Source: JBBRUG01 sp038247995
Lineage (GTDB): Bacteria; Chloroflexota; Chloroflexia; Chloroflexales; Chloroflexaceae
Assembly (NCBI GenBank): GCA_038247995.1
Contig: JBBRUG010000107.1
Span: 1 to 16,747, forward strand
Length of the DNA stretch: 16,747 nt
Reading direction: 5' to 3'
Part shown: positions 5,981 through 15,300 of the stretch, piece after piece
Layout of the letters: each line of letters starts with the position of its first letter
How positions within the stretch are numbered: the first letter of the stretch is position 1
The notes under the pieces: model-generated
Database searches by the model: none
What the model was told of the DNA's origin: nothing
The model's input: only the letters and a program-made list of their open reading frames with translations
Position numbers and translations under genes: made by a program

Positions 5981-8900
5981 CTAGCCAAACATCCGCCGCC
6001 GCTCGGCAACCGTTTGTGCATCGGCGCGCGCACCAATGGTGGTGAGGGTTGCTTCGGCAGCCGCAAACGCCGCCGCGCCGGCAGCACGATCACCGCTCAG
6101 GGTCAAGGCCATGCCCAGGCTGCTCAGCGCCCGGCCGGCGGTGAGTTGCGCCGAACTGGCTTCGGCGATGGCGAGGCTCTCACGCGCCAGATCAGCGGCC
6201 TGCGTATAGTCGCCCCGCTTGAGCGCCACCTCGGCCAACCTGGTCAGGCAGGCGCTCATGCCATGGCGCTGGCGCAGCGTACGGAAGCTGTCCAGGCTCG
6301 TCGTCAGGTACGCTTCGGCAGCGTCGATCCGATCGCGGGCCAATTCAAGTTCGCCGAGTAAGAGCGTGGTGTTGACCGCCCCGCGCTGATCGCCTACGGT
6401 ATGGCAGGCTGCCAGGCTGCGCTCATGCAGTTGTTGCGCCTCATCGAAACGCCCGGCCAGGCGGGCCAGGATGGCCAAATTATTCACTGGGCTGATGCTC
6501 CAGCTCGGCCCCAGTGCTGTGTGCAGGGCAAGGCTTTCCTCAGAAAGACGGCGCGACTCGGCGTACTCGCCAAGAATCCGCGCAACTTCACCCAGATTGT
6601 TAAGTGCGCGGGCCATGCCGCAAAGGTCGTCGGTCGCGGTAAAAGCTACGTGGCTCGCCTGCCAGCAGCGCCGCGCCTCCACCAGATCGCCCATATCGAA
6701 CGCGGCGCCGCCCATGCGGTTAAATACTTCACCGATCCCTGCCTGATCGCCTAACGCCTGGTAGAGCGCCAGGCTGGTTTGATGGAGTTCAATCGCGCGC
6801 CGATGGTCGCCGTACGCATTGGCATTGATGCCCTGGGCATTCAAACCGAAGGCGATCAATGCGGGATCTTCAAGAAGGTGGTGGGCGACCGCAAGGCTCT
6901 GTTCCAGGAGCGCCGCCGCCTCGTCGTAGCGGCCAAGAAACTGGCAGAAGTGTCCGCGCCACGCTTGCACATGGGCCAGTACGCGCAGGGTTGCGGTATC
7001 GGTCGGCGGCTCAGCAGTAAGGCGCGCTTCGGCGTACGCAAGGGCGGCTTCAGCTTCCTGACGATAGCTACGCAATTCACAGAAGCGCGCTAAGCCTTCG
7101 ACCATCAAGCCCAGGGTTTGAAAAGCAGCGTTGTTTACCGCCCAGAACCATGCCACCTGCATATTCGCATTGTCGTTGGCGAGCGTAAGAAGATGATCAC
7201 CACTGCCCAGGCGCGGCGCCAGTTCAGCTACGATGCCGGCAATATACCGGGCGTGCCGGGCCTGCAAGGCCGCTTCTTCAGCCGACGTTACGGCCATGTG
7301 TTCGGCGGCGTACTGGCGCAACAAGGGATGAAAATCGTAACGCCCATCGGCGCTGCGGCGCAGCAGCGATTTGTTTTCGAGGGCAACGAGTGTGTCGCGG
7401 TGAAGTTCGGCGACCGCGACGGCAGCTGCTATGGTGAAACCGCCGCGAAAAATCGACAGGCGTCGAAAGCCATCCTGTTCGGTAGGGCTGAGCAAGCGCC
7501 ACGAGTGCGCGAAAACGGCGCGTAAGCTGCGCTGCCGATCGGGCAGATCGCGCACCGCCGCCTGTAAGAAATCGGGGCTACGCCCGATCTCGGCGGCGAT
7601 CTCGGCCGGCGTGAGCGTACGAATCCAGGCCGCTGCCAGTTCCAACCCCAGCGGCATACCCTCCACGAGGGTGCAAATCTGCACAATCGCAGCCTGATTC
7701 AACGCATCGAGGGCAAAATCGGGGCGCATCTGCCGGGCGCGTTGGATGAACAACTGCACTGCACCATAGGTTGTCACCGGATCACTCAGGGCGTCAGGCA
7801 CGGCGAGGCCGCCGAGCGGCAGTATGTGCTCCGCTCGTAGTGCGAGCCGTTCACGCGAGGTTGCCAGCAGTTTGAGGCCCGGTGCGGCGGAGAGCAGCGT
7901 GGACACGTAATCGGCGATTGCCGGGATCTGTTCGAGGTTATCGAGCACGAGCAAGAGTTCCCGGCGGGCCAGGATGCGTTGTAAAACCTCCAGGGGCGGA
8001 TCATTACTCACCAGCGTGGGATCAATTGCCGCCGCAATGTGCCGGAGCGCTTCGGGAGCGGAACGCGCATCGCCCAACGGCGCCATACGCGTACCATCAT
8101 TAAAATCCGCTGCAAGCTGCGCTGCCGCACGGAGGGCCAGGCGGGTCTTGCCCATGCCGCCGGGGCCGGTAAGCGTTATCAGGCGACAGTCCGGATCGCG
8201 CAGGCGCGCTACCAGCCAGGCCAATTCGGTAGCCCGCCCAACAAAGCCGCCCGGTTCGGCGGGCAATTGGCCGTGCTGTAGACGCTGGATGGGCGGTGCG
8301 ATATGAAACGATCGCTGCTCGTTGCGGGCGATCTGTTCGTAGAGGGCGATCGTTTCCGGGGCAGGGGCGACGCCGAGATCAGCCTGGAGTACTGCAGCGC
8401 AGGCGTGATACTGAAGCAAGGCATCGCTGCGGCGACCGGCAGCAGCATACAGTTCCATCAGGGCACGGTGCGCCGCTTCATTGAGTGGATCGAGTTCAAG
8501 CCAGCGTCGCCCATAGCGCAAGGCCGCTTCATCGCTGGGTTGATCCGCCTGCTCGGTTGGGTTGGTTAGTGTGCGCAGCACCCAGACGATCTCGTGGCGC
8601 AGTGCCTCGCGTTGCGCTAACTGCCAGGTCTCAAAGTCGGGGTTACTCGCCAGGCTGAAGCCCTGAAGAAACTCACCGCGGTAGAGTGCGGCAGCTTCTT
8701 GCAGCCGGGCCACACAATCGGCGCAGGGGGCGGATGCACCATGCGCGTGTTGCCGTACCCGCGCTACGAGCTCAGCAAAACGGATGAAGTCAATCTCAAC
8801 AGCCGTGGGCTGAAGGCGCACATGGCGCCGATCGGCGGTGATCCAGTCGATTGGCACAGCCGTAGTGAGCGCCGGCAGAGTGGTGCGCAACGCCGCACGC

Positions 8901-9079
8901 GCCCGCTCCTGGCTCAGTTCCGGCCAGCATAACGAGGCCAATTCGTCGCGGCTTACTGGGTCGCGGGCCAATGCCAGATACGCGACAAGCGCGAGCGCTT
9001 TCTGCCGCCCCAGTTCGATCGGGCGCGCAGACCACTCCAGGCGCGGCGGCCCACATAACAATATGGTTACTTGTGGCAC
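5981..9079 (-). CDS. AfsR/SARP-like STAND regulator: wHTH-BTAD, NB-ARC ATPase, TPR
   Basis: This 1032-residue cytoplasmic transcriptional regulator has four parts. Residues about 5-92 are a winged-helix DNA-binding domain (ALALVAYLALARDPVSRDEL, CWPE, DRRHVRLQP). Residues about 93-250 are the bacterial transcriptional activation domain (LYRGEFLQGFSL, LELDPLNEAAHRALMELYA). Residues about 275-590 are an NB-ARC/STAND NTPase with Walker A GPGGMGKT (305-312), Walker B LLLVLD (375-380), a sensor-like ATSRERL and GMPL (474-477). Residues about 690-1020 are roughly eight TPRs of the 40-residue tandem type. Such proteins are ATP-driven switches released by a ligand or partner bound to the repeats. GTG 9079 is chosen because AGGGTGG lies just before it and the DNA-binding domain begins there. 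It is divergent to the giant surface-protein gene, which makes that gene a likely target. The inducer is unknown. Confidence 0.9.
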   Translation of the reverse strand: MPQVTILLCGPPRLEWSARPIELGRQKALALVAYLALARDPVSRDELASLCWPELSQERARAALRTTLPALTTAVPIDWITADRRHVRLQPTAVEIDFIRFAELVARVRQHAHGASAPCADCVARLQEAAALYRGEFLQGFSLASNPDFETWQLAQREALRHEIVWVLRTLTNPTEQADQPSDEAALRYGRRWLELDPLNEAAHRALMELYAAAGRRSDALLQYHACAAVLQADLGVAPAPETIALYEQIARNEQRSFHIAPPIQRLQHGQLPAEPGGFVGRATELAWLVARLRDPDCRLITLTGPGGMGKTRLALRAAAQLAADFNDGTRMAPLGDARSAPEALRHIAAAIDPTLVSNDPPLEVLQRILARRELLLVLDNLEQIPAIADYVSTLLSAAPGLKLLATSRERLALRAEHILPLGGLAVPDALSDPVTTYGAVQLFIQRARQMRPDFALDALNQAAIVQICTLVEGMPLGLELAAAWIRTLTPAEIAAEIGRSPDFLQAAVRDLPDRQRSLRAVFAHSWRLLSPTEQDGFRRLSIFRGGFTIAAAVAVAELHRDTLVALENKSLLRRSADGRYDFHPLLRQYAAEHMAVTSAEEAALQARHARYIAGIVAELAPRLGSGDHLLTLANDNANMQVAWFWAVNNAAFQTLGLMVEGLARFCELRSYRQEAEAALAYAEARLTAEPPTDTATLRVLAHVQAWRGHFCQFLGRYDEAAALLEQSLAVAHHLLEDPALIAFGLNAQGINANAYGDHRRAIELHQTSLALYQALGDQAGIGEVFNRMGGAAFDMGDLVEARRCWQASHVAFTATDDLCGMARALNNLGEVARILGEYAESRRLSEESLALHTALGPSWSISPVNNLAILARLAGRFDEAQQLHERSLAACHTVGDQRGAVNTTLLLGELELARDRIDAAEAYLTTSLDSFRTLRQRHGMSACLTRLAEVALKRGDYTQAADLARESLAIAEASSAQLTAGRALSSLGMALTLSGDRAAGAAAFAAAEATLTTIGARADAQTVAERRRMFG

Positions 9080-9095
9080 AAACCACCCTGTTGTT

Positions 9096-9120
9096 GCGTT
9101 TCTGTGGCGTTTCTGTGGCG
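9096..9120 (-). promoter_or_regulatory. 11-bp direct repeat, possible autoregulatory operator
   Basis: GCGTTTCTGTG occurs at 9096-9106 and again at 9107-9117, then GCG (9118-9120) begins a third copy that breaks off. The perfect 11-bp period, about one helical turn, resembles the spacing of direct repeats bound by SARP-type winged-helix regulators. The adjacent gene encodes such a regulator, so autoregulation is plausible. It lies between the -10 and the ribosome binding site of that gene, so binding there would more naturally repress than activate it. Confidence 0.45.
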
Positions 9121-9130
9121 GTCACTCTGT

Positions 9131-9136
9131 ATTATA
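9131..9136 (-). promoter_or_regulatory. Putative -10 box of the STAND regulator gene
   Basis: On the minus strand TATAAT reads from 9136 to 9131, 52 bases before the GTG start, giving a leader of about 45 nt. No consensus -35 precedes it, which is common for genes needing an activator. Confidence 0.5.
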
Positions 9137-9221
9137 TGCGAGCAAGACCACAAATGGCTGGATGCCAGTGGTAATTGTCCGATCTATTCCACGTTCTGAT
9201 CATTAACACCTGGAACACATC

Positions 9222-9263
9222 GTTGTAGCCAGCATGCAGAGGGGGGCTGCAACTGGCTACGGT
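9222..9263 (+). promoter_or_regulatory. Leader stem-loop 1 (loop AGGGGGG) upstream of the giant gene
   Basis: GTAGCCAG (9225-9232) pairs with CTGGCTAC (9253-9260), and three G-U pairs could extend the stem outwards. Inside, TGCAG (9235-9239) pairs with CTGCA (9247-9251), closing a 7-nt loop AGGGGGG (9240-9246). The loop resembles the purine-rich ribosome binding site before ATG 9386 (AAGGGGGGGAG). If transcription starts downstream at the TATAAA near 9264-9269, this would act as DNA rather than RNA. Confidence 0.6.
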
Positions 9264-9272
9264 TATAAACGG

Positions 9273-9332
9273 ATCTGCGCGGAAGGTTGGCTGTGAGCAG
9301 CGATGGTGCTCATGTTGACCTTCTGCGCAGAT
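9273..9332 (+). promoter_or_regulatory. Leader stem-loop 2, 60 nt, loop GCGATGG
   Basis: The arms 9273-9299 and 9307-9332 pair almost along their whole length. ATCTGCGC with GCGCAGAT and GAAGGT with ACCTTC are Watson-Crick, TGAGCA with TGCTCA closes the top, and the middle is joined by U-G, G-U and C-G pairs with one bulge. The loop is 7 nt, as in stem-loop 1. The many G-U pairs favour function as RNA. It ends 54 bases before ATG 9386, inside the probable 5' leader. Confidence 0.7.
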
Positions 9333-9385
9333 TGCAGTGGCTATGTTGCAACGTGCTTGAAGGGCGCGGCATAAGGGGGGGAGCA

Positions 9386-12300
9386 ATGAAGCAGCAGTTC
9401 TGGGGCAGCGGATCAATCCGACATACGATGCTGACGTTGATTGTGATTGCAGCGGCGCTTGTGGCGATTATTGGCGGCCCGCCGGTGGCGAGTCGCGCTG
9501 AAGATTATACTGTTGGCTGCGCTCCAAGCGAACTTATGACAGCCATTACAAATGCAAATAGTTCGCCCGAAGCCAGCCAGATTGAACTTGCTCCAGACTG
9601 TCTCTACAACCTGCCGCTTGCCGATAACACAACCGCCAATGGGCCAAACGGCCTGCCGGTGATCAACGCGGCGGGCGGCCCCCTAACAATCATCGGCAAC
9701 GGCGCAACGATCCAGCGCCTGAGCAGCGCACCACTGTTCCGCTTTTTTGAGATCGCGCTCGGCGCTGACCTGACGCTAAGCGACCTGACCCTGACCGGCG
9801 GCGATCCCGGCACTGCCGATGGCGGCGCGCTCGTGAACTTCGGCGCGCTGGAACTGACAAGTATAGTCCTCGCTGGAAACCGCACCGGATCAGATGGGAG
9901 CAGCGGTTTCGGCGGTGCACTCAGCAATAGCGGCGCCACGATCATTCGCCGCAGCGCGCTGATCAACAATATTGCCGGCGACGACGGCGGCGCCATCCAC
10001 CACGACGATGGCACGCTGACGATCGAGAACTCGACGCTTGCGTTCAACGAAGCTCGCGGCACACCGGGGATCGGCGGCGGCATTTTTGCGATCGACGACC
10101 CGGTGACGCTGAATAATGTCACGATCACCCAGAACACCGCTTTCGACCTGGATAGCGCCGGCGGCGGCATTTATTCGTTTTTTTCCGCTGCTGCCTACAC
10201 AATCAACAACTCGATCATCAGCGGGAACAACGCTGACACGAGCCCGAACTGCTCGATTGAACTTACGCCCGGCTCGGCGACAAACCTGGGCGCCGGTTGC
10301 GCGGGCTTCGGCACGGATGATCCCGAACTCACCTTTAACCTTGCCGGCACCTACTTCACGCTCAGCCCAACCAGCCCGGCCCGCAACGGCGGCAACCTGA
10401 GCACCTGCGCCCCGACTGATCAGCGTGGCGTCTTCCGCGGCGGCGATGACGGCTGTGACAGCGGCGCAGTGGAGTTTGACGACGGCACGGCCACGATCGA
10501 TTTCAACGACGCGGGGTTGGTTGGTTTAAGCGGCGCAGCAGCCCAGGACGCGCTCAATAGCACCTACGGCGCGCGCGGTGTGAGCTTCGAGGCCTATCGG
10601 GCGAATCTCTTCAACGAACTGAACACCAACGGCGCTACAGTAGTCGTCGCCACCGACCCGAACGGCGCAGATATGCTGGTTAATTTTGCCTACCCGGTCG
10701 ATTTTGTGACTGTGGACTTTGTGGCAACCGGCGGCCAACCGAATAGCCTGACCGCACGCGACGCCACCGGCACGGCGGCGACAATTGAGACGTCAGGCGC
10801 AACGGTAGTCGATACGGCAAACAGCGGAACAACCGGCGTACTCAGCGTCAGCGGGGCGTGTATGCGTTCCGTCCAACTTGAGAATGTCTCGCCCGGCTTC
10901 ACCTTTGACGATCTGACCTTCACGCCGCAGGCGGGCGTTGACGCCGACAATAACGGCATCGTCGATAGTTGTGAGGCTGCGGTCGGCGCGGGCCTGATTG
11001 TGACCAACACTAACGATAGCGGCCCCGGCTCGCTGCGCCAGGCGATCGCGGATGCAAACACGCTGCCCGGCCCCGACACAATTGGCTTCGCCATCCCCGG
11101 CGCCGGCGTCCAGACGATCGACCTCGCTAGCGACTTGCCGTTTATTAGCGATCCGGTCGTGATCGACGGCCTGAGCCAGACCGGCGCGAGCTGTGCCGCC
11201 TGGCCACCCACACTCCGGATCGAACTGAGCGGCGCAGCGGGCGCGGTATTCGGCCTGCGCATTGCCGGGCCGGGTGACGTGACGGTGCGCGGCCTAGTGA
11301 TCAACCGCTTCAGTAGCCACGGCATCTTTGTCGATGGCGATGATAACACCTTCCAGTGCAACATCATCGGCGCCGATCCCACCGGCACGCTTGACCGAGG
11401 CAATGGACAGATTGGGATCTTCATTAACGGTACGAGCAACAACCTGGTTGGGGGCGCCCTGCCAACCCAACGCAATTTGATCAGCGCCAACGGCGAGCAG
11501 TTGCGCGTGGCCGGCGCCAATAACAACGTCATTCAGGGCAACTACCTCGGCACGAATGTCACGGGTACGGCGCCGCTGGGTTTTACCAACATTGGCATGC
11601 TGCTGACAGGCGGCGATAATCTGGTCGGCGGCACAACCGGCGTTACGCCGGGCGGCGCGTGTACCGGTGCCTGTAATCTTTTCGGCGGCTACTCGTTCGC
11701 CGGAATCGACCTGGCTGCGCCAAGCGGGGCGAACAATCAGATCGAGGGCAACTATTTTGGCCTGAATGTGAACGGCGCTGCCATGCCGGGTTTCTTCGGC
11801 TCAACAGGCATCTGGATCAACGGCAGCGCCAACAATAACACCATTGGCGGTACAGCCGGCGGCGCAGGCAACGTGTTTGCCGGCCAGAGCACCCAGGCGA
11901 TCTGGATCGACGGCGCGGGTGCGGACAGTAACCAGATCGTCGGCAATATTATGGGCACAAATAGCGCAGGTACGGTCGCTATTCCAAATAGGATTGGCGT
12001 ATTCGCTGAGGGCGGCGCGGCAAATAACCAGATCGGCGGCGCCACCACCACAGCCGGCAACCTGATTGTGAACAGCTTCGGCCCAGCCGTGCGCCTCGAT
12101 GGCGGCAACGGCAACAGCGTGCTGAGCAATCGGATCTTCGGCAACCTCAGCCCGCAACTCGAATTGCTGAACGGCGCAAACAACGATCAGCTCGCACCGA
12201 CGATTACGACAGCAATTCCCGGTTTCCCCAGCGCAAGCCAGTCGAATGTGCAGGGCTGGTTGCTTGCCGGCGCGCCGAACAGCAACTACACCGTGCAACT

Positions 12301-15300
12301 CTTCAGCGGCACCGGCTGCGCCCCAGACGGCGGCGCCGAAGCGCGCACCTTCCTGACTAGCTTCACCGCGCTGACCGACGCGGATGGAATCGCGCCCTTC
12401 ACCCGCGATCTCGCCCAGGTGTTGCCGGCCGGCGGTTTTGTTACCGCGACAGCCACCGATAGCGCCGGTAATACCTCAGCGCTGGCCACATGCGCCTTTG
12501 CCGGCCCTGATAATACAGTTTGGTATCAGGCGCTGCCGCTCAGCGCGGCGAACCCAAGCGCCAGCCAGCCGATCGCGCTCTCCGAGCAGGTGCGCTGGTA
12601 TTATGTCGAGCTGGAACCACAGAACCGTTTGGCGGTGAACCTGACCAACCTGCCGGCCGGCTACGATATTGCGCTGTTCAATGACCTGAACGCACGCGCC
12701 GAGGCGCTGGTTGCCGCCGCCGCCACCGATTTTGCGACGGCACTGGCCGTGACGCAAACCCAGATCGACTACACTGCTGTCGAGTCGAGCAACTTCGTTA
12801 CCAACACCCTGGCGCCGGAGCTGTACAGCCCTGAAGCTTATACCAGTGCAGCGCTGACGCCAACGAACTTCCGCGCCAATGTGCTCGCCGAGTCGGTGGT
12901 GTCGCCGTTCAAAGCCTCGCCATTCAAAGCCTCGCCATTCAAAGCCTCGCCGTTCAAAGCCTCGCCGTTCAAAGCCTCACCGTTCAAAGCCTCGCCATTC
13001 AAGGCCTCGCCGTTCAAAGCCTCGGACTTGGCCGGCATCGTCGTCGATAGCGGGCTGCTTTCCTACACCGATATCGAGGGCACACTGCCGCGCACCCTGA
13101 CGCTGAACAGCTACAACGAGCGCGGGCGGGTCTATATTGCCGTCTATGGGCGCAACGGCGCCTCCGACCCGGTGCAACCCTTCACCGTTACCGCCTTCAC
13201 CAGTGATGGCGCCTGCGCAAATGTGACGCCCCCAGCGCTGAACATCAGCGGCCTGAATGCCCAGGCCGGCAACTACCAGACGATCTTCCTCACCGACCTG
13301 GGGCGCTTGCCCGGCAGCGCTGCCGAACGGACGCAACTCCAGGCGTTAATTGCGAGCTTCAACAGTCGCCCGGAGATCGGCGGCGTGCTGGTGAACGTCG
13401 GCGCTGACGCCCGCGTTACGGCGGCGAATACCGTTGCCGACAACCGGACAGGTTGCCCTGAGGCGAAAAACCTGGTCGCCAATGAGATCAAGCGCGTCGT
13501 AGACGACTACCGCGCGCTGAACCCGAACCTACGCTACGTTGTGCTGGTGGGCGGCGACGAGGTGCTGCCTTTCTTCCGCTACCCTGATCAGGCGCTGCTC
13601 GGCAACGAGAGTGAGTTCCAGCCCCCGGTAGACAACGCCAGCAGCTCCGAGGCTGCGCTGCGCCTGGGCTACATTCTAGGCCAGGATCAGTACGGTGCGC
13701 GCTTCACAATCGGCTTCCGCACCACCAGCCTGGCGATTCCCGATCTGCCGGTCGGGCGGCTGGTGGAGACGGCGGCTGAGGCAATGACGCTGATCAATCG
13801 CTACATTGCCGACGACGGTGTAATGACGCCTGACAGTTCGTTTGTAAGTGGCTACGATTTCCACTTCGACTCGGCAAGCGGCATCGCCGACGGGCTTGAA
13901 CTGGGCACTGATCGGCCGGTGGATAGGTTGCTCTCACCCAGCACCGATTCGTACCAGGAACCCGGCACCTGGACCGCGACCGACCTGCGCGATGCGCTAG
14001 CGGGCGCCGATTACGACCTACTCTACCTGGCCGGCCACTTCAGCGACGGCGCATTGAAGGCCGCCGACTACGCTACCATCCTGCGCGCGGCAGATCTGCT
14101 CGACCTTGGGCCAACCCGTCTCGCCGGATCGCTGGTGGTAAGCCCCGGCTGCCACTCGGGCTATAACACGCCCGACGGCGCGGCCATCCTGGGCGCCACC
14201 GATCAACCCGACTGGGCGCAATTCTTTGCCCAGCGCGGCACAACGCTGGTGGCCGGTACCGGCTACCAGTACGGCGATACGCAGTTCACTCAGTTTGCCG
14301 AAGAGCTCTACACACGCTTCTTCGAGCAGTTGCGCATCGACACGGTGCCGAACTCGCCGCAGGGCGACGAAGTGGCGATCGGCAATGCGCTGGTGCTGGC
14401 CAAGCAGCGCTACCTGCTCGACTCGCCGGTGATTCGCGGGATCGACAAGAAGACGCTGACGATCAGCACGCTCTTCGGCCTACCGATGCTGCGCGTGAAC
14501 ATGCAGGGCGAGCGCCTGGCGCCACCACCCGCCGCGCCGCTGCCGAGCAGCTTCGGCCCGCTCACACCACTCGGCGATCCGGGCGATATATACCAACTCG
14601 AAGTTGCGCAGGTGACGGTGAACCCGGATCTGACTGTTGAGACAATCGACCTGACCAGCCTGGAAAGCGGCACGACCATCCCGGCCACATATGTGCGCGG
14701 CGCAACGCCCGACGCCCTGATCGCTCGCCCCGGCGAGCCGGTGCTGCCCTTTAGCCAGTATCGTGTGGGGCAGAGCAACCAGCAACTGCGTGGCGCGCTC
14801 CTCCTGAGCGGTAGCTATAGCGAACTGAACAACGTCTTGCCGCTCACCGGCGCACCCGCTACCGAGCTACGCGGCGTGCATATCGCTTTCCCGACCGAGG
14901 CGTTTTACCCCGAGAAGTGGTGGACGCTCAACCAGATCGGCGAGCTCACCGCTGCGAGTGGAGCCGACCGCAACCGGCTGCAACTGACGCCGGCCCAATT
15001 CCTGGCCAACCCCGGCCAGAACACGGGCACCATCCGCTACTACAATGGCCCGCTGGCGTTCCGGCTCTTCTACAGCGACCAGACCGCCGCCGCCGCCAAC
15101 GGCGTCAACCCGGCGCTAGCCGGTGCGCCGGCAATCCCGGTTGTGAGCTTTACGCGCGACGGCGCACAGGTGAATGTGCAGGTTTCGGCGAACGGCGGCG
15201 GCGCACCGCTGCGCGAACTCTGGATGACCTTCACGGCGGACGCCGGATCGCTCGCCAACCAGTGGCAGTCGATCCCGCTGACGCAGAGCGCCGCTAACCC

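Noticed and set aside
9264..9269. TATAAA as the main promoter of the giant gene
   Set aside because: It has no -35 at suitable distance (the expected place is a run of G) and lies between two strong stem-loops; left undecided and not annotated as a promoter.
9287..9385. TTG start adding 33 residues to the giant secreted protein
   Set aside because: These residues would precede the signal peptide, lie in the hairpin leader, and have no good ribosome binding site; ATG 9386 has both.
12838..13038. Minus-strand frame encoding EALNG repeats
   Set aside because: It is the exact mirror of the SPFKA array inside a well-supported gene on the other strand.
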